DNA of 64,000 bases from Longitalea arenae. GTDB taxonomy: Bacteria; Bacteroidota; Bacteroidia; Chitinophagales; Chitinophagaceae. Below, one piece after another: positions 33,906-43,100 of this stretch (position 1 is the first letter of the stretch; every line of letters starts with the position of its first letter). A program made the translations under genes and the position numbers. The notes under the pieces are model-generated. The model ran no database searches, was not told the DNA's origin, and was given only the letters and a program-made list of their open reading frames with translations. The DNA lies in assembly GCF_016924755.1 (NCBI RefSeq), contig NZ_JAFFJX010000002.1:248001-312000 (forward strand). Reading direction: 5' to 3'.

Positions 33906-34664
33906 CTAGTTCTGGATCGTCTTAAGGGAAGAAGGGTTCCATTCTTCAGCAGTTACATTCTTCGCATTCTTATTTTTGAAGACGGTGGCAAATACTTCAC
34001 CAATGATCTGAGCAACAGTCTTACGCACAATACGAATATCTAACCAGAAATTGGCATTGCGAACATAAAATGCATCGAACTGGTAACGGTGGAAAATGCT
34101 TTCAAAATCTTTGGTAGGGCCGCGGTAACCTTTGATCTGCGCCAAACCGGTGATGCCGGGTTTTGCCAGGTTCCTGAATTTGTATCCGTTAATAGCACCG
34201 GCAAATTTGTTACAGTCGGCTTGCATATGTGGGCGCGGGCCAACAATGCTCATTTGTCCCAGCAGCACATTGAAAAATTGAGGGAACTCGTCCAGACCGG
34301 TAACGCGTAAGAAACTACCTACCCGGGTTATACGGGGATCATTCTCACTGGCCTGACGGATATCAGCATCCTTATTAATGTACATCGTACGCAGTTTGTA
34401 GCACCAGAACACCCGGCCTAAAAACCCTACACGCTTTTGTTTGAAGAAAACCGGTCCTCTTGAATCAAGCTTAATTAAGACCATCAATACAGGCAGTAAC
34501 CATGACAGTAAGAGAACGATCACCATCAGGGATGCCATTATATCGAAACACCGCTTCGCCACGAAATATCCTTGTTTCCGCTCAAGATAAAGTCTAAGGG
34601 ATGAAGGGTGTTCAGTAAAAAACTTTACTCTTTTATAAACCAAATTTTCAGGTTGCTCGATCAT
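33906..34664 (-). CDS. Priming sugar transferase (undecaprenyl-phosphate glycosyl-1-phosphate transferase)
   Basis: A 252-residue membrane-associated enzyme that would put the first sugar-1-phosphate on undecaprenyl phosphate, the first step of a surface glycan. One hydrophobic segment (about 41-61, LMVIVLLLSWLLPVLMVLIK) is followed by the bacterial sugar transferase domain with VFFKQKRVG, CYKLRTM, LRVTGLDEFPQFFNVLLGQM and VGPRPH. It has the short PglC/WcaJ-C form. The ATG at 34664 is preferred to a TTG eight codons upstream. It is the first gene of the glycan locus and divergent from a GT2 gene. Confidence 0.93.
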   Translation of the reverse strand: MIEQPENLVYKRVKFFTEHPSSLRLYLERKQGYFVAKRCFDIMASLMVIVLLLSWLLPVLMVLIKLDSRGPVFFKQKRVGFLGRVFWCYKLRTMYINKDADIRQASENDPRITRVGSFLRVTGLDEFPQFFNVLLGQMSIVGPRPHMQADCNKFAGAINGYKFRNLAKPGITGLAQIKGYRGPTKDFESIFHRYQFDAFYVRNANFWLDIRIVRKTVAQIIGEVFATVFKNKNAKNVTAEEWNPSSLKTIQN

Positions 34665-34837
34665 AGCATAGGTATTATGGTTCTTCAAGGATTTTGTTAA
34701 CGAAATTAGTGCCGTATTAGTGCCTGCCTCTGCCTTTAACTACACTTTTAACATCTAAAACAACAAAATCACTTAAATCCCTAATAATTAAATGTTAAAA
34801 CAAGATATAAACCTATAAAATCACACCATTGACAATG

Positions 34838-34845
34838 CAAACTTA
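34838..34845 (-). promoter_or_regulatory. -7 promoter element of the sugar transferase gene
   Basis: The minus strand reads TAAGTTTG, an exact TAnnTTTG match, 173 bases before the start codon. The same octamer stands before the minus-strand gene at 45133. Confidence 0.5.
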
Positions 34846-34880
34846 AGAAAGGTTGCACCAAAAAAGGTTTAAAAATATTT

Positions 34881-34980
34881 CACGATTTATTTTGACCCGC
34901 TTGGCTTTCACGAATATTGTCAAAAACTGCACGAATATTTGCTAAAACAACACGGTTATTGCTCAAATGGCACAGTTAGC
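34881..34980. promoter_or_regulatory. Iterons of about 21 bp in the divergent glycan-locus promoter region
   Basis: Two copies of CACGAATATT start at 34909 and 34930 (21 bases apart); each continues with a G/T stretch and an AAAAC block. Weaker copies begin at 34881 (CACGATTTATTTTG), 34951 (CACGGTTATTGC) and 34971 (CACAGTTAGC), with spacings 28, 21, 21 and 20. The regular two-turn spacing suggests a cooperatively bound regulator; this is inference. Confidence 0.55.
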
Positions 34981-35058
34981 ATGATTTATACTTTCTTTTA
35001 AGCAACGTTTTAAGGCATTTTTGCAGTCCATTAATTCACAAATGTTTAAAAATGCTTT

Positions 35059-35066
35059 TACATTTG
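35059..35066 (+). promoter_or_regulatory. -7 promoter element of the GT2 gene
   Basis: TACATTTG matches TAnnTTTG exactly, 58 bases before the start codon at 35125. No -33 box is at normal spacing. Confidence 0.5.
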
Positions 35067-35124
35067 CACTATTAATAAAAAACCACTGTGAGCTGAGGTT
35101 AGATCGTATAACTGTTATTAGAAC

Positions 35125-35946
35125 ATGGATTCTCATCCCCATAAAATTGATTTTTACCTGTTAATACCCTTCTACAATAACCTGTCGGGACTGCTTCATT
35201 CGTTACAAAGTGTACAGTATGATGCAGATAAGTATAGAGTGGTGATTGTTGATGATGGCAGCGATCAACCTGTTACCCTTGATGAGCTATATAAGCAAAT
35301 TTCCCGCAATATATCCGTTGAAATAATACAATTACCTTCTAATAAGGGCATTACAACCGCTTTGAATGCAGGATTACAGTGGATCCTGGATCAGGATAAT
35401 GCCAGCTATATTGCCAGGCTCGATTGTGGAGATACCTGCACACCAGAACGGTTCTATCGCCAGGTGGCATTTTTACAACAAAACCCACAGGTGAACCTGG
35501 TTGGCAGCTGGTGCATATTTAAAGATTACACAACCAATGTAGCATTCCGCTATATTACCCCCACCCGGCATAATAATATTAAAAGGGGTATGCATTTTCG
35601 GAATATTTTCATCCACCCTACTGTTATGTGGCGATGTGATGCCATAAAAGACAATGAACTATACCCTTATAGCTTTCCGGACGCGGAAGATTACGGTTTT
35701 TTTTACCAATTAATGCAGAAGGGAGAAGGCGCCATTATTCCGGAATATCTGGTAACCTGTGAGATCAATCACAAAGGAATTTCGCTGAGTTCAAGAAAAA
35801 AGCAGTTAAAAAGCCGGATAAAAGTGGTGAAAGAATACGGAAAAAATAGGGTTTTACGTTATTTGGGAGTTTTTAAACTAAGGTTATTACTTATTATTCC
35901 ATACAAGCTTGTTTTTGCAGTAAAGAGAACCTTGTATGGAGTATAA
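35125..35946 (+). CDS. Glycosyltransferase family 2
   Basis: A 273-residue GT-A-fold enzyme that would transfer a sugar from a nucleotide donor to a growing glycan at the cytoplasmic face. The nucleotide-binding region IPFYNNLSGL and VIVDDGSD open the fold, and the DxD region is DCGD in RLDCGDTCTPERF (residues 99-102), a variant of the usual DADD. The C-terminal basic, hydrophobic segment (KLRLLLIIPYKLVFAVKRTL) may attach to the membrane. It is divergent from the priming transferase and begins a run of glycosyltransferase genes. Confidence 0.9.
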   Translation: MDSHPHKIDFYLLIPFYNNLSGLLHSLQSVQYDADKYRVVIVDDGSDQPVTLDELYKQISRNISVEIIQLPSNKGITTALNAGLQWILDQDNASYIARLDCGDTCTPERFYRQVAFLQQNPQVNLVGSWCIFKDYTTNVAFRYITPTRHNNIKRGMHFRNIFIHPTVMWRCDAIKDNELYPYSFPDAEDYGFFYQLMQKGEGAIIPEYLVTCEINHKGISLSSRKKQLKSRIKVVKEYGKNRVLRYLGVFKLRLLLIIPYKLVFAVKRTLYGV

Positions 35947-36057
35947 TATGTAACAATATAACACACTAACAAATGCCATATGAAGAAATTAGGGACTTAT
36001 TTAGCCAAAGTTCCTGATACACAACGTGCTTGCTGTTTACCATTAAATCCATTTATT

Positions 36058-37194
36058 ATGAAAATAGTACATGTGGCGGAGGCTTTTGCAGGGGGGATCG
36101 TCATGTTTGTTAAATCCTTGGTTGAGAATATGCCCAATGATGAGCATATTATTGTGCATGGCGAAAGAGCCCATGTTACAAGATTTACGGATATAAGAAA
36201 ACTGTTTGCCCGCACTAACGCCCGTTTTGTCCGTTGGCATTCAGCGCAAAGGAGCATTAAAATATCTAAAGACTTTGCCGCATTTCTGCAATTATACAGG
36301 ATCTTAAAACGGCTTAAAAAACAACACCAGATAGATGCAGTACACCTGCATTCCTCAAAAAGTGGTTTTATTGGAAGAATTGTATGTAAACTACTGGGAA
36401 TCAACAATGTAATTTATACACCCAATGGCGCTCCTTTTTTAGTGGGAACCAGTAAGGTATCCAACTACATTTACAGGGTGCTGGAACGCCTTGGAAGTGG
36501 TTTCGGCGGCCAGGTAGTATGTTGTTCGCCTTCAGAACAGGCTGAGTATGAAAAAGCTGGCATTTCGGCGATCACTATTAATAATGGAATAACATTCGAC
36601 CGCCGTAGCCATGGCAGCTATGACGCCAGCCCTGCGAATAAAAAGTTCTGCATTGTAACCAGCGGACGGATCATCAACCAGAAGAATCCTGCCCTGTTCA
36701 ACAGTATCGCCCGGTACTTTGAAGAGTTTCAGCAATTTGAATTTATCTGGATTGGCGATGGACCTGAAAGAGACCTTTTAACTGCTTCTAATATAACGAT
36801 CACCGGCTGGTTACCTGGCGAGGAAGTAGCCCGCCTGATCTCCTCCGCAAATGTGTACGTATCAACTGCCAACTTCGAAGGTCTGCCCTATGCTGTGTTG
36901 GAAGCCCTTGCTTTGAGAAAGCCGGTGCTGCTTACAGACAGTGTAGGTAATCGTGACCTGGTGAAATCATGTTTAAATGGCGATCTGTTTAAAAATCACT
37001 CAGAAGCAATTGTGAAACTGTTGCAATATTTTAACAATAGCAGTATGCTCAATATCATGGGTGAATTTTCAGCGCTTCATGGTAAAGAATCCTTTAATGT
37101 AAATCATACCTTTACCAAGTACAGGCATTTATATGCTGGCAATCATATTGCAATGGATAATTATTTAAAGCCGGCCCTTGTAAATGCCAATTAA
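36058..37194 (+). CDS. Glycosyltransferase family 4
   Basis: A 378-residue GT-B enzyme. It starts with MKIVHVAEAFAGGI, the usual N-terminal strand with a glycine loop, and continues with AVHLHSSKSGFIGR; the donor-binding half contains TSGRIINQKNP and the EGLPYAVLEALAL signature (EX7E glutamates). The ATG at 36058 is used; a frame extension 26 codons upstream carries no family sequence. It follows the GT2 gene by 111 bases and precedes a small coiled-coil gene. The sugar is unknown. Confidence 0.9.
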   Translation: MKIVHVAEAFAGGIVMFVKSLVENMPNDEHIIVHGERAHVTRFTDIRKLFARTNARFVRWHSAQRSIKISKDFAAFLQLYRILKRLKKQHQIDAVHLHSSKSGFIGRIVCKLLGINNVIYTPNGAPFLVGTSKVSNYIYRVLERLGSGFGGQVVCCSPSEQAEYEKAGISAITINNGITFDRRSHGSYDASPANKKFCIVTSGRIINQKNPALFNSIARYFEEFQQFEFIWIGDGPERDLLTASNITITGWLPGEEVARLISSANVYVSTANFEGLPYAVLEALALRKPVLLTDSVGNRDLVKSCLNGDLFKNHSEAIVKLLQYFNNSSMLNIMGEFSALHGKESFNVNHTFTKYRHLYAGNHIAMDNYLKPALVNAN

Positions 37195-37204
37195 ACAGTC
37201 AACC

Positions 37205-37552
37205 ATGGAGAAACAACTAAACGGGGTCATGAGCCACGACATGATCAGGCAGAACCTTGATAACATACGTAGTTTTATTGAACAGGAGCTCGCTGAAAAA
37301 AAAGCTACTATAAAAGAACAGGCCAAGGAAATAGAAGAATTAAAAAAGGTATTGCAACAGAAAGATCTTGCCATCAGTATGTTTGAGGCTAACGCCCGTG
37401 AGGTCCAGGAAACGGCTGAAGGAAACAGACAGCTTATCAATAAATTGTTGGGCGACATCAGTAAGCTTCAGAATGAAATTGAATGGTATAAAAGAACCTA
37501 TGAAACCCGTAGTTTTCTTGGCACGATCAAAGAAAAGTTAAGAAGAAAGTAG
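37205..37552 (+). CDS. Small coiled-coil protein of the glycan locus
   Basis: A 115-residue protein made almost wholly of a coiled coil (QELAEKKATIKEQAKEIEEL onward, with heptads to about residue 80) ending with EIEWYKRTYETRSFLGTIKEK, a tail I associate with coiled coils attached to glycosyltransferases in this phylum. An earlier ATG at 37184 overlaps the GT4 stop by 11 bases and is an alternative start that would add seven residues. It has no membrane segment. It may tether or organise glycosyltransferases, but no activity can be assigned. Confidence 0.65.
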   Translation: MEKQLNGVMSHDMIRQNLDNIRSFIEQELAEKKATIKEQAKEIEELKKVLQQKDLAISMFEANAREVQETAEGNRQLINKLLGDISKLQNEIEWYKRTYETRSFLGTIKEKLRRK

Positions 37553-37581
37553 ACTATTCGGATTTCGCTAAAATCAAAGAC

Positions 37582-37999
37582 ATGTTTTCTCAGCGAAGCA
37601 TATTGTTTAAATACCTGATTGCCGTTTTATTATCATTTTATCCTGCGCTTGTTTCGAATACCAAAATTCACTTACTCAGTTTTATTTTGGTTTTTCCGGG
37701 GTTGTGAAGGAAAAACAGACACGCTATTATCAAAGGGTTGGGAATTAAAAAGCAATTATATCGTATCTTATTCGCATCAACACGAACATGCTTACAATTG
37801 CCGGTATAATACAGAATTGGAAAGTAATCGTTCGGGCCTCTTTGCAAAGGATAACGGACTCAAACAGTCATTGAAGTCTTTTCTGGAGGTAACCACCATC
37901 CTGCTTTTACTGCTTGCTTTAATAGCCTGTTATCATCATTGGCCCTTTCAAACTATTAAACCAGCCAAAGGTACAGTTGAAACAGCAAAGCGTGCATGA
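37582..37999 (+). pseudogene. Possible frameshifted small membrane protein gene
   Basis: From the ATG at 37582 one frame gives a hydrophobic N-terminus (FKYLIAVLLSFYPALVSN and HLLSFILVF) that stops at 37705. A second frame, open from 37619 to 37999 without a good start of its own, continues with EGKTDTLLSKGWELKSNYIV and a further membrane segment TTILLLLLALIACY. Joining the two near 37695-37705 would give a plausible two-to-three-segment membrane protein of about 135 residues, so a single frameshift or a sequencing error is possible. Equally, neither piece may be coding. I do not recognise a family. Confidence 0.35.
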
Positions 38000-38037
38000 G
38001 AACAGATGTAGTTTGTTAAACCATCTGATCTCATGCA
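37993..38037. terminator. Long hairpin between convergent genes
   Basis: TGCATGAGA (37993-38001) pairs with TCTCATGCA (38029-38037), then after one A-A mismatch CAGATG (38003-38008) with CATCTG (38022-38027), and GTTT (38011-38014) with AAAC (38018-38021). It lacks a clear T run but lies exactly between genes ending toward each other, so it is probably a bidirectional terminator or protective 3' structure. Confidence 0.6.
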
Positions 38038-38053
38038 ATTATTTGCTTATTCC

Positions 38054-39061
38054 TTATTTTCGGGTAAATAAAATAGCACAAACATGATCTGAGGTAGAGG
38101 CCAGGTAGTCATAAGTCACTTCTGAAGCGCTGCCATCGCGCCAGTCCAATCTGTATGGCTGCAATTTTTTTCCTTTCAGGAAGGCAATAACTTCTTCCGG
38201 GCTTGCGCCATGACCTCTGAACTGATCGTTATTCCACTCGATCAGTAATTTAACCTGCGGATTGTTGTTAATCACATTTTCGGCGCCTTTCAATACCTTA
38301 AATTCAGCACCTTCCACATCTATCTTTATAAAATCAACCCTGGCGCCTGCACCAAGGATCTGATCCATTTTTTTAGCGTTTACGGTAACTATTTCGGCAG
38401 TATTAATACCTTCAGAGTCTTCATTGTAAGAATCCATCTGTGAGCCCCCAAATCTATACTTGTAATTTTTAAATTGTACAGTGCCTTCGCTATCACTCAA
38501 TGCAACATAATTCAATGAAACTGCATTCCAGTCAATCCAGTTTATCATAATGTTTTTTTGAAGCAACGCAAACGCATTTCTGTTTGCTTCAAAAGAATGC
38601 ACCTTTCCACCCTTGCCGGCATTGACCCTTTTGGCTGCCAGGCAGGAATAATATCCGAAGTTGGCGCCAACATCTACAAACACTGAATCTTCCTTTACAT
38701 TATTGAGGAAGTATTTTGTTAGTTCGCTTTCATAAACACCATGCACAATAAAGTGAGGCGCCAGCGTACAATCATAACTGCTGACAAGGTATAAAATATC
38801 AGTATATGCCCTGGTCAATACAGTACCTTCTCCCATATAAACCGCAAAAGGAACATGTTCATCCTTTTGTTTAACAAATCCGCTGATAGCAGCATTATTG
38901 TTGTTTACTTCTTCCCGGATGATCTTTCTAATGATATCTTCTGTAATCGTGGGGGAATGGGTTGGAATATCTACCTTGTTAAAAGCATCATTCATTACCT
39001 TGTTATTCGTACTCAATTCTTCCCTGACGATCGCCCTGATTTTATCTTCGTTCAAAAACAT
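38054..39061 (-). CDS. FkbM family methyltransferase with duplicated N-terminal segment
   Basis: A 335-residue SAM-dependent methyltransferase, of a family that O-methylates sugars or other hydroxyl groups. The SAM site is VDVGANFGYYS (129-139), HSFEANRNAF is the second conserved part and DFIKIDVEGAEFKVLKGAE is the FkbM hallmark. Before the fold, a coiled or helical region repeats an element: IRAIVREEL at 8-16 and IRKIIREEV at 44-52, 36 residues apart. In this locus it may methylate a glycan sugar. It is on the opposite strand to the GT genes upstream and in the same direction as the giant glycosyltransferase. Confidence 0.9.
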   Translation of the reverse strand: MFLNEDKIRAIVREELSTNNKVMNDAFNKVDIPTHSPTITEDIIRKIIREEVNNNNAAISGFVKQKDEHVPFAVYMGEGTVLTRAYTDILYLVSSYDCTLAPHFIVHGVYESELTKYFLNNVKEDSVFVDVGANFGYYSCLAAKRVNAGKGGKVHSFEANRNAFALLQKNIMINWIDWNAVSLNYVALSDSEGTVQFKNYKYRFGGSQMDSYNEDSEGINTAEIVTVNAKKMDQILGAGARVDFIKIDVEGAEFKVLKGAENVINNNPQVKLLIEWNNDQFRGHGASPEEVIAFLKGKKLQPYRLDWRDGSASEVTYDYLASTSDHVCAILFTRK

Positions 39062-39328
39062 AGTATATAAAGTAAGTTGTTAATTGGATTCAAATTATAA
39101 ATTTATATAAACCTTATAAGAAAAATATGCGTTTTTTTCTTTCAGAATGGCAAATACCTCTCCGGTTTTTGTATTGACAGCTTTTATTGAAGCAATGTGG
39201 CAGTTGTGATGATTATTTTTTATGCTCTAATGCATTCATTTTTTACGCCTAAAAAAGGCAGAACTTTAAATATACGCATTAATTGGCAGATTATTATAAA
39301 CTGTGTAAAGGTATAGGAATACTGTATT

Positions 39329-40066
39329 TTACCGTTTTGATAGCCGCCTGCCCAAAAATGCATAAAAAAGGAAATAAAAGAAGATCGCATAGAACAGAGC
39401 GGATAGAACATACCCTGTCACATGCGAAGCGGCTGAATCATTTAACACGGTTGCCTGTTTTACATCGACTGGGTATTTATATTCTTTGCTTTCATCGGCA
39501 TACAGGTCGATAATTTCCTGCTCCTTTCCATTGGTGATCTGTACCATGCCCGACCATCCGTGTTTTAGAAATACCAGCGAAGCATTTTTTGAAACGTAGT
39601 CAAGTTTAACATGTAATGTAGCGGGAAACTGGTCTGCCGCATAAGCACTATTATCTTTCAGCTTCCACCCGCCGTTTAATGGCAGGGCATGTAGATCCAC
39701 CGGTCCGTTATTATTAATTTCTTTCAGCCAAACCTCGTAAGCCGAAGACTTCTCATTCTTTTTTCCCAACGCGGTGAGGGTTATTTCGGCAACCCTCCTG
39801 CTTCTGACAACTTCCGGCACCACATAATTTCTGCCAAGCCACGTTATTACTATTGATAAAATAAATGCGGTAATTAAGATTTTCTTATTAAGTGGTTCTC
39901 CTTTATGCTTTTCAGTAAACGTTTTTAAATACAGCCGGGCGATGAAAAAGAACAAAAAGGCTAAAAAAAGATACCTGAAAGCGGTAGGAGTAAAATGCTG
40001 GCCAATAACCAATGATACATATATAGCACACAGCATTGGAATGATCCAATTAACTATCAACTTCAT
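39329..40066 (-). CDS. Membrane protein with H-x-W-S-G domain
   Basis: A 245-residue protein: three predicted membrane segments at the N-terminus (about 4-22, 28-46, 62-78), a soluble region of about 130 residues and one or two membrane segments at the end (about 216-238). The soluble part contains FLKHGWSGMVQIT (166-178) and IIDLYADES (185-193), the same core seen twice in the giant glycosyltransferase encoded 65 bases upstream on the same strand. I do not recognise the protein. The shared domain and adjacency suggest work on the same glycan or complex, for example as a membrane anchor or polymer-binding factor. Confidence 0.7.
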   Translation of the reverse strand: MKLIVNWIIPMLCAIYVSLVIGQHFTPTAFRYLFLAFLFFFIARLYLKTFTEKHKGEPLNKKILITAFILSIVITWLGRNYVVPEVVRSRRVAEITLTALGKKNEKSSAYEVWLKEINNNGPVDLHALPLNGGWKLKDNSAYAADQFPATLHVKLDYVSKNASLVFLKHGWSGMVQITNGKEQEIIDLYADESKEYKYPVDVKQATVLNDSAASHVTGYVLSALFYAIFFYFLFYAFLGRRLSKR

Positions 40067-40131
40067 AAGATATTAAAAGATATAATGAACATTCGGTTTA
40101 AAGTCATTCTCATTCCCACATGTATGGCCGC

Positions 40132-43100
40132 TTACAGCTGTTCTATTGAGCTTTTTTGAAAGTTGTAGAACGTTTCTTTTCTATCAGTTAATGTACCAGG
40201 CTGCTTTTTATTGAACAAGCCCCATTTCAATCCTTCATTAAATCCTTTTTTAAGCAATTGCCTGTACTTTTTGTACTCCTCGTTTGATATAACATTGTCT
40301 TTGTAAGCCTTTACAACTTCGCGGAAAAAGTGCTTTTTTCTAAAATACAGTATCGCTTTTATAACCCGTACAGGGAAAGCATCATATCCGCTTTTCAACG
40401 CATAGAACATGTCTGAGCGTGCAATAATATCCCATCTGATATCATATGCACTTTTTCGTACCCCACTGGGCGCTTTGAAATGTTTGATATAGTTTATGGG
40501 ATTATTAATAACCACATACCCTTTCCGGGCAAGGCGAATACACATATCGGTTTCATCGAGGTAATATATAAACCGTTCATCAAAGCCGCCAATTTCATAC
40601 AAAGCGCTCTTCAATACAATATTGTTACCACCGGGCACACCCTGCACCCATCGCTTTCCATCAAGTGTATGACTTTTTAATTCTTCTTCTCTGAAGATCT
40701 GGAAACCGTAGTCAGAAGTGGCCCCGTTCTTAAACTCATAATGCTCCGTATGTTTATGCTTTACCGGGCCGCCAACGGTTCCGATCTTTAGATTTTTATT
40801 GTAGACAATAAAATAAATATAGTTCTCAATCCAGTATTTATCGCAAGGCAATGCGTCGTCGTCAATAAAAGCAACATAATTGCCCGACGACATTTCAATG
40901 CCAATATTTCGCGATTGACTCAAATTCGCTTCCGGGCAAGTACCCACTTTTATCCGTCCTTCATACCTGGCCAACACCTCATTTGTTTTGTCGGTGGAAG
41001 GACCATTCACCACCACAATTTCATACCATGGATAAGTTTGCTCTTCTAGTGCTTTGAGCAGTTTTTCCAAATGCTCTGCCCTGTTGAGTGTATTGATGAT
41101 CACAGAAACCTTATACTTTTCCTCCAGTTCTTCGTCAGATATTTCTACAGGAAAGTGCTGCTCAAAAGTGGCGCCTCCGAAAAACACTTCGCTGCCCCGG
41201 GCGAAAGGACTTCTTTTTGAAAGTGTTCTTATAGTAACAGTATGAAGCTCCTGTTTAAATACTTTTTTTAACCTGAATGTTTTTTGTCCATGTTCCGGTT
41301 GATAGAGATCCAAAATCTCTCTGTACCGGCCGTCTACAATAACCTCCACCATGCCACACCACGGATGGGTGATAAACTTCAAAGCAATGGCTGTAAAATC
41401 TTTTTCGAAAGTAATGTTGTCACCCTTCTTTCCCTCATTAAACTTAAAACATTCATCCTTTATACTCCATTCAGGCGTATACACAAACAGGTTACTCAAA
41501 GCGCCTGCATCCTCGATACGTCGGAATACTTTACCTTCTGCTGTCGTTTTTTCATCATCAGCCTCCGGAAAATCAAATACATCATCTTCCCAGGTCCCAT
41601 CCTCTGTTTGTACCAGTTTCTGTACTTCTTCCAAGGCTCTCTTTTCGGGAGCATTAAAAGGTTTCTTTAATTTAATGGAATGCAAAAAAACCTCATTGCC
41701 TTTTGCAAACGAATTGCATTCACCGGTTTGCCATATTTTAACGGTATGCAGCCCTGTTTCCAGTTCTTCATTGAACGAAATATTCTTTAGCTTTCTGTCA
41801 GTGGCAAACAGATCAAACACCTTGGGCTCACGATCATCCACCTGAACCTTTACTTTGCCGCTCCAGTCATGCGACAGGAAATTGATCTCAACATCGCTAA
41901 AGACTTCTTCCACCGTAATTCCGCTTCGGTTGTTTACCAGCACAAACTGGTTATCTATCAACTGAATGGGCTCCAGGCTTTTCAATCGGCTATCGTTATA
42001 AAAGATAAACTCCTCCAGTAAAAGATCCGCATTCTTCTTTAAAAAGCTGATCCGCTCAAAGTGCTTTTCATCAAGCAGAACGTGCAGGCCGGCAAAGGCT
42101 TTGGCGATGCTTTCCTTTGAAAAATTTTCCAGGTGTTTCCACTGCCTGGTTAAAACAAGCTCTTTCCACTGTGCATCGGTCCTGAGCTTTTCTACTATTT
42201 CACTTACCAGAACTGCATCTTTTGTACTGAATAAACATCCGTTCTCACCAACGGTATCGGGTACCGCCGTACAATTAAACGCTACCACGGGAATATCAAA
42301 GACCATGGCTTCGGCCAGCGGAACGCCAAATCCTTCGTGTTCGCACATCGACAGGTATATATCGGCGCTTCTATAGTACGCGTACAAGTCCTCGTTGCTA
42401 ACCTTGCCGGTAACAGTTACCTTTTTGCCAATATTCAACTCCCTGATCAGAGTACCCAGCTCATTTACATAACCCGGAGATCCACCTCCTATAATTGAAA
42501 GATGGCTGTTGGGGTTAACCTGTTCTGAATAATATTTAAAGAACTTTACCAGGTCGGTTTGTTTTTTGTGGGGAGCAATGCTGCCTACAAAAATTATATG
42601 GAAAGGATGTTCGGCCCTGATAGAGTTAGCCAGTTCCTGATTGAACGGCCTTTTTAAAATCAGGTTCTTATCAATATGGGGCGGAATAATATGCGTTGTA
42701 ATAGGCCTTGCCAGTGATTGACGCAAAATTTCAAGCGAGTAAGCAGTATGCCCTATATATACATCAAAATTATCGAGGGTGCTTAATTGCCTGAAACCTT
42801 TGGACGTAGTATGATACGCTTCGTCATCAACTGAAAAAAAATCAGGGGTGGTGATGTTATGGAAGAAAAAGGCTTTCTTAGGGAAAGTAAGCCTGTTGAA
42901 ATAATCACCTTTATCGCAATAATTCCAGTAATGATAGATGACTGCATCCGTTTCTTTAAACTGAACGCTTTCGATGGGTTTTACTAAATGCTGCACCGCG
43001 GGTGAAGCATACGAACCCAGAATTTGCGTTGCGGCGCCTTCTTCTTTTAATAATTTGTCAAAATCAACGGTTGTATTGCTTACACCATCCCTGTCGGTAA

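Larger units (their letters stand above)
34665..35124. other. AT-rich divergent intergenic region, 460 bases
   Basis: It separates the sugar transferase and GT2 start codons and contains no gene. It holds the -7 box on the minus strand at 34838, the iterons at 34881-34980 and the plus-strand -7 box at 35059. Confidence 0.7.
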
